The notes under the pieces were generated by a model that was given only the letters and a program-made list of their open reading frames with translations, did not search any database and was not told the DNA's origin. Position numbers and translations under genes: made by a program. From contig NZ_STGT01000001.1 in the NCBI RefSeq assembly GCF_004912145.1, forward strand, positions 744,001 through 808,000: a DNA stretch of 64,000 bases, written 5' to 3'. Positions 60,410-64,000 of this stretch are shown here, in pieces; within the stretch, counting starts at the first letter, position 1; the number at the start of each line of letters is the position of its first letter. This DNA is from Peteryoungia rhizophila (GTDB lineage Bacteria > Pseudomonadota > Alphaproteobacteria > Rhizobiales > Rhizobiaceae).

Positions 60410-61708
60410 CTAGTCCCCAAGATTGAGGCGGATGGCGACGGAGCGGGCATGGGCTTCGAGCCCTTCCGATTTCGCGAGCGCTATCGCCGCCGGTGCCAGC
60501 TTGCGCAACTGCTCCGGCCCGAGCCGCAGGATCGAGGTGCGCTTGACATAGTCCAGCACCCCTAGCCCCGAGGAGAAGCGTGCGGATCGTGCCGTCGGCA
60601 GGACGTGATTGGATCCTCCGACATAGTCGCCGATCACTTCCGGCGTATGGCGGCCGACGAACATCGCGCCGGCATTGCGGATGCCCGAAATCAGAGGCTC
60701 AGGATCGTCGACTGCGAGTTCGAGATGCTCTGCGGCGATGCGGTTGGCGAGCGGAATGGAATCCTCGAGCTTCGCCACCTTGATGATCGCGCCGAAATCC
60801 CGCCAGCTGGCCGAGGCCGTTTCCGCGCGCGGCAGGGATTTCAGCTGCCGTTCGACGGCGGCCTCCACGGCTTCTCCCAGGGCACGGTCATCGGTGATGA
60901 CGATGGACTGTGCACCCGGATCGTGTTCGGCCTGGGCGAGAAGGTCGGCCGCCAGCCAATCCGGATCATTGTCCTTGTCGGCAATAATGAGAACTTCGGA
61001 GGGACCGGCGATCATGTCGATGCCGACGGTGCCGAAGACATGGCGCTTGGCAGCGGCGACATAGGCATTGCCGGGGCCAACGATCTTGGCGACGGGGGCA
61101 ATCGTTTGCGTGCCATAGGCAAGGGCCGCAATCGCCTGGGCACCGCCGATACGATAGATCTCGGTGACGCCGGCGATGCTGGCTGCGGCGAGCACAGTCG
61201 GGTTGATGGCACCGCCGGTGGCGGGAACGACCATGACGACGCGCGGGACACCGGCCACCTTGGCCGGCAGTGCATTCATCAGCACCGAACTCGGATAGCT
61301 CGCGGTGCCGCCCGGGACATAGAGGCCGACGGCATCGATCGCGGTCCAGCGCGAGCCGAGGCCGACCCCGATTGCATCCTCGTAGATGTCGTCCTTCGGC
61401 ATCTGTCGCGCATGATGGCGCTCGATGCGTTCAGCCGCGAGCTTCAACGCGTCAATCAGTTCGGGCGCAGTTGCAGCCAGCGCATCCGCAATCTCGTCCT
61501 GGGTGACCTGCATGGCAACCGTGGCGAAATCGACGCCGTCGAAGCGCCTGGAATAGTCTGCAAGTGCCGCGTCACCGCGCGCGCGCACGTCGTCGATGAT
61601 CTTGCGCACCGCGTCGTTGACGTCGTCGGAGACTTCACGCTTGGTCGTCAGGAAGGCGGCAAAACGCGCCTCGAAATCTCCCGATGCCTGATCCAGCCAG
61701 ATTGCCAC
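60410..61708 (-). CDS. hisD: Histidinol dehydrogenase
   Basis: This 432-residue enzyme catalyses the last two steps of histidine synthesis, histidinol to histidine, with NAD and zinc. It starts VAIWLDQASGDFEARFAAFL and contains AIDAVGLYVPGGTASYPSSVL, AKIVGPGNAYVAAAKRHVFG, IDMIAGPSEVLIIAD, AQAEHDPGAQSI with its zinc ligands and PTARSARFSSGLGVLDY. The GTG at 61708 is the family start; an ATG at 61732 lacks a proper ribosome-binding site. The next genes, UPF0262 and phosphatase, follow in a tight operon. Confidence 0.95.
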   Translation of the reverse strand: MAIWLDQASGDFEARFAAFLTTKREVSDDVNDAVRKIIDDVRARGDAALADYSRRFDGVDFATVAMQVTQDEIADALAATAPELIDALKLAAERIERHHARQMPKDDIYEDAIGVGLGSRWTAIDAVGLYVPGGTASYPSSVLMNALPAKVAGVPRVVMVVPATGGAINPTVLAAASIAGVTEIYRIGGAQAIAALAYGTQTIAPVAKIVGPGNAYVAAAKRHVFGTVGIDMIAGPSEVLIIADKDNDPDWLAADLLAQAEHDPGAQSIVITDDRALGEAVEAAVERQLKSLPRAETASASWRDFGAIIKVAKLEDSIPLANRIAAEHLELAVDDPEPLISGIRNAGAMFVGRHTPEVIGDYVGGSNHVLPTARSARFSSGLGVLDYVKRTSILRLGPEQLRKLAPAAIALAKSEGLEAHARSVAIRLNLGD

Positions 61709-61776
61709 GCCCCGTATTTCCCTCTTAAGCATTTCCAATTCGATGACGCCGCGACAAACAGGCGTCACAAGCCGAT

Positions 61777-62214
61777 TCAGCCCGCCTCGTGCTCCGGACG
61801 CGCCGTCGTTTCCCAGGCGCCGCCGGTGTCAGCCAGCTGAGCCTCGATGCATTCCACTTCAAGCGCGATCGTGCCGCCGCCGGCAAGAAGGAGTTCCACC
61901 ACGCCATCCGGGCCCTCGCCCTTCGGCACATAACGGATCGCGAGAAGGCTCATCACCTCGTCAGCCTTGGCCCGATCAAATCCGATCGAGCGCACGGCCT
62001 CGACTCGTTTGAAGCTGAGGGCCGCGCGGCGGCGCTCGAAGCTCTTCGTCGCACGTGCCGCCTTTTCCCAGACGAAGCGGTTGGCGGCGAGAGAAAACAG
62101 GCCCGAGCGGGCCGAAAAGGTCAGGTCACCGACCTTGAACACGGCGTCCTGCATATGGGCCGAGATGATCGCGAGATCATCGGCATCGAGCGCCAGCAGC
62201 TTCAAGTCCGTCAT
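61777..62214 (-). CDS. DUF2948 family protein
   Basis: This 145-residue protein (MTDLKLLALDADDLAIISAH, MQDAVFKVGDLTFSARSG, RFVWEKAARA, RRAALSFKRVEAVRSIGFD, FLL-type C-terminal IALEVECIEAQLADTG GAW) is DUF2948, a conserved alphaproteobacterial family placed between murA and hisD. Its function is unknown. It lies 68 bases before hisD on the same strand. The end GGAWETTARPEHEAG is typical. Confidence 0.92.
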   Translation of the reverse strand: MTDLKLLALDADDLAIISAHMQDAVFKVGDLTFSARSGLFSLAANRFVWEKAARATKSFERRRAALSFKRVEAVRSIGFDRAKADEVMSLLAIRYVPKGEGPDGVVELLLAGGGTIALEVECIEAQLADTGGAWETTARPEHEAG

Positions 62215-62351
62215 GTCACCTCACAGTATCGCCTTTCGGCGGTGCCCGTCGAATTTCATGTTTTCGACATAGGTTGCGGCTTGTCCAGTGGCAACGGGGC
62301 AAAAAGACTTTTCGCCCCGTATCGCTGTAAGAGTGCGACCGAGCCAAGGGC

Positions 62352-63644
62352 TCAGTCGCTGATGCGCTCGACGATGGCGCCGCAGCGGGTGAGCTTTTCT
62401 TCCAGTCGTTCGAAACCGCGGTCGAGATGGTAGACGCGGCTGACCATGGTCTCGCCTTCGGCCGCGAGGCCGCCGATCACCAGCGACACCGAGGCGCGCA
62501 GATCGGTTGCCATGACCGGGGCGCCGCGCAGGCGGGTGACCCCTTCGATGCGGGCTGTCTGGCCAGACAGCGTAATCTTGGCGCCGAGGCGGGCCAGTTC
62601 CTGCACATGCATGAAGCGGTTCTCGAAGATCGTCTCGGTGACATGCGACACGCCATTCGCACGGGTCATCAGACCCATGAACTGCGCCTGCAGGTCGGTC
62701 GGGAAGCCCGGGAAAGGTTCGGTCACGATATCGACCGGGCGGATCTGATCGCCATGGCCGATGACGCGGATGCCGCCTTCAACGGCCGAAACTTCGGCGC
62801 CGGCGCGACGGATAGCCTCAATGGCCGTGTCGAGGAGCGTGATGTCGGTGCCCGAAAGCGTCACGTCACCGCCGGTCATGGCAACGGCCATGGCATAGGT
62901 GCCGGTCTCGATGCGGTCGGGCAGAACGCGGTGACGCGCGCCCGAGAGGCTGGTGACGCCCTCGATCGTGATGGTGGAGGTGCCAGCGCCTGAAATCTTC
63001 GCACCCATGGCGTTCAGGCAGTTGGCGAGATCGACAACCTCAGGCTCGCGGGCGGCGTTGCCGATCACGGTCGTACCGCGGGCAAGCGATGCCGCCATCA
63101 ACATGACATGGGTCGCGCCGACCGATACCTTCGGGAAGGTGTAGCGGGCGCCGATCAGGCCGCCCTTCGGGGCCTTGGCATTGATGTAGCCGCCGTCGAT
63201 TTCCATCTCGGCGCCGAGAGCCGTCAGGCCCTCGATGAAGAGATCGACCGGACGCGTGCCGATAGCGCAGCCGCCTGGCAGCGAAACACGGGCCTGGCCT
63301 TCGCGGGCAAGCAGCGGGCCGATGACCCAGAAACTGGCGCGCATCTTGGACACGAGTTCATACGGTGCCGTTGTATCAGCCACCGTGCGGCAGGTGAAAT
63401 GCACGGTACGCGAATAGGAGCCGTCCTGGTGTTCGCGGCGGCCGTTGACGGCGATATCAACGCCATGATTGCCGAGAATGCGGATCAGGCCTTCAACGTC
63501 TGCCAGATGCGGCACGTTTTCGAGCGTCAGCGTATCGGACGTCAGAAGCGAGGCGATCATCAGGGGAAGCGCTGCGTTCTTGGCGCCCGAGATCGGGATG
63601 ATCCCGTTCAACGCATTGCCACCAACAATCCTGATGCGATCCAT
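62352..63644 (-). CDS. murA: UDP-N-acetylglucosamine 1-carboxyvinyltransferase
   Basis: This 430-residue enzyme adds enolpyruvate from PEP to UDP-GlcNAc, the first committed step of peptidoglycan synthesis. It starts [20 protein letters not shown] and has [15 protein letters not shown]. The active-site cysteine is Cys126 in [15 protein letters not shown], so fosfomycin sensitivity is expected. [20 protein letters not shown] and [15 protein letters not shown] are also typical. ATG 63644 fits the family; an open frame 21 residues longer is not supported. It heads the rhizobial murA - DUF2948 - hisD series. Confidence 0.96.
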   Translation of the reverse strand: MDRIRIVGGNALNGIIPISGAKNAALPLMIASLLTSDTLTLENVPHLADVEGLIRILGNHGVDIAVNGRREHQDGSYSRTVHFTCRTVADTTAPYELVSKMRASFWVIGPLLAREGQARVSLPGGCAIGTRPVDLFIEGLTALGAEMEIDGGYINAKAPKGGLIGARYTFPKVSVGATHVMLMAASLARGTTVIGNAAREPEVVDLANCLNAMGAKISGAGTSTITIEGVTSLSGARHRVLPDRIETGTYAMAVAMTGGDVTLSGTDITLLDTAIEAIRRAGAEVSAVEGGIRVIGHGDQIRPVDIVTEPFPGFPTDLQAQFMGLMTRANGVSHVTETIFENRFMHVQELARLGAKITLSGQTARIEGVTRLRGAPVMATDLRASVSLVIGGLAAEGETMVSRVYHLDRGFERLEEKLTRCGAIVERISD

Positions 63645-63770
63645 GAGAGCCTGCGATACGGGCGAGAAATGCCCGCCTTTCCTTGAGAAGGTGTGAGGGG
63701 AAGCCAATCCGGCGAGGCTGGCTCTTTAGACGAAAAGAACGGATGGTTCAATTGAAGCTGCAACGCTCGG

Positions 63771-64000
63771 TTAATCACCGGGTTTGGACGAATTTGCGGC
63801 AGGCGTCGAATTGTCCGACACTCCGTCACGCCCCTCGCCTTCTGCAATCACCTCCACCGACACCGGACGCGCGGCCGGCAGCCCAACACCATCTTCGGCT
63901 TCGCCGGCGCGGCGTGCGCGCGACTGTTGCTTGCGGCGAGCCAGATTTTCCCGCAGCTTCGCCGCCGCCCGCTCGCGCCGGCGCGCCTCAGCATCGGACA
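63771..64000 (-). CDS. Hypothetical rhizobial protein, 5' end at the window edge
   Basis: The visible 76 codons read SDAEARRRERAAAKLRENLA, RRKQQSRARRAGEAEDGVGL and end NSSKPGD with TAA (63771-63773). A basic, Arg/Ala/Gln-rich helical stretch is followed by a low-complexity tail. This matches the short unnamed proteins found upstream of murA in rhizobia. The last two window bases read TG before the serine codon, so an A at position 64001 would make ATG and give a gene of about 77 residues. Function unknown. Confidence 0.7.
   Translation of the reverse strand, partial: SDAEARRRERAAAKLRENLARRKQQSRARRAGEAEDGVGLPAARPVSVEVIAEGEGRDGVSDNSTPAANSSKPGD

Noticed and set aside
1..64000. CRISPR arrays, insertion sequences, prophage or integrase genes.
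   Set aside because: None was recognised: no regular short repeats, no transposase or integrase motifs, and no tRNA-adjacent direct repeat was detected by eye.

Overview
The window looks like a chromosomal segment of a GC-rich alphaproteobacterium of the Rhizobiales, most likely Rhizobiaceae (Rhizobium/Agrobacterium/Peteryoungia-like). Three things point there. The right end carries the minus-strand series murA - DUF2948 - hisD - UPF0262 - low-molecular-weight phosphatase - infA - maf - yacG - tRNA-Phe, which is characteristic of rhizobia. There are many solute-uptake ABC systems. A RirA-type iron box, HWE-family kinase and DnaJ-like and cold-shock genes of rhizobial style are also present. 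No phage, insertion sequence or CRISPR array was seen.

Left part (1-5.3 kb): a minus-strand operon headed by a clear guanidine-I (ykkC) riboswitch, followed by an ABC importer (binding protein, permease, ATPase) and two DUF1989 genes, the second cut by the window edge. This is a guanidine uptake and degradation operon; the carboxylase and allophanate hydrolase should lie just outside. Next come a divergent qorB/HxlR pair, a TadG-like protein, a PAS-PAS-HTH regulator, a KDG kinase and a methyltransferase (5-10.8 kb).

At 10.8-15 kb is an iron-box-controlled siderophore/heme-type importer with two tandem paralogous binding proteins feeding one permease/ATPase. At 15-25 kb are a YitT protein, an aromatic aminotransferase with a divergent Lrp regulator, an odd two-domain alpha/beta hydrolase, and dppABCDF. 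At 25.4-30.3 kb a tetR-adaptor-RND efflux operon begins at a perfect 16-bp inverted-repeat operator. At 30.5-32.6 kb an alpha/beta hydrolase lies downstream of a BciA-type 8-vinyl reductase, a bacteriochlorophyll enzyme that hints at phototrophic ancestry or capacity.

At 33-38 kb is a yhaO/yhaN-like nuclease/SMC-like ATPase pair. At 38.3-43.8 kb an RpiR regulator, an Fbp-type ABC importer and a histidine phosphatase form one transcription unit that I read as uptake of a phosphorylated compound rather than iron. At 43.9-48.7 kb is an amine-utilisation locus: AraC regulator, APC permease, a 56-residue Cys-containing membrane protein and a copper amine oxidase with a Cys-rich tail. At 48.7-57.6 kb are sensory and stress genes: a DnaJ-like protein, a decayed receiver fragment, a PRC-barrel protein, a cold-shock protein with terminator, a response regulator, an HWE kinase translationally coupled to a KaiC-like ATPase, and a chemoreceptor ending in a CheR-type pentapeptide. 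The housekeeping series fills 57.9-64 kb.

The strongest leads for something undescribed are the RpiR/Fbp/phosphatase unit, the KaiC-HWE-receiver signalling unit, and the amine oxidase locus with its small membrane protein and leader structure. All functions are inferred by reading; no database search was possible.
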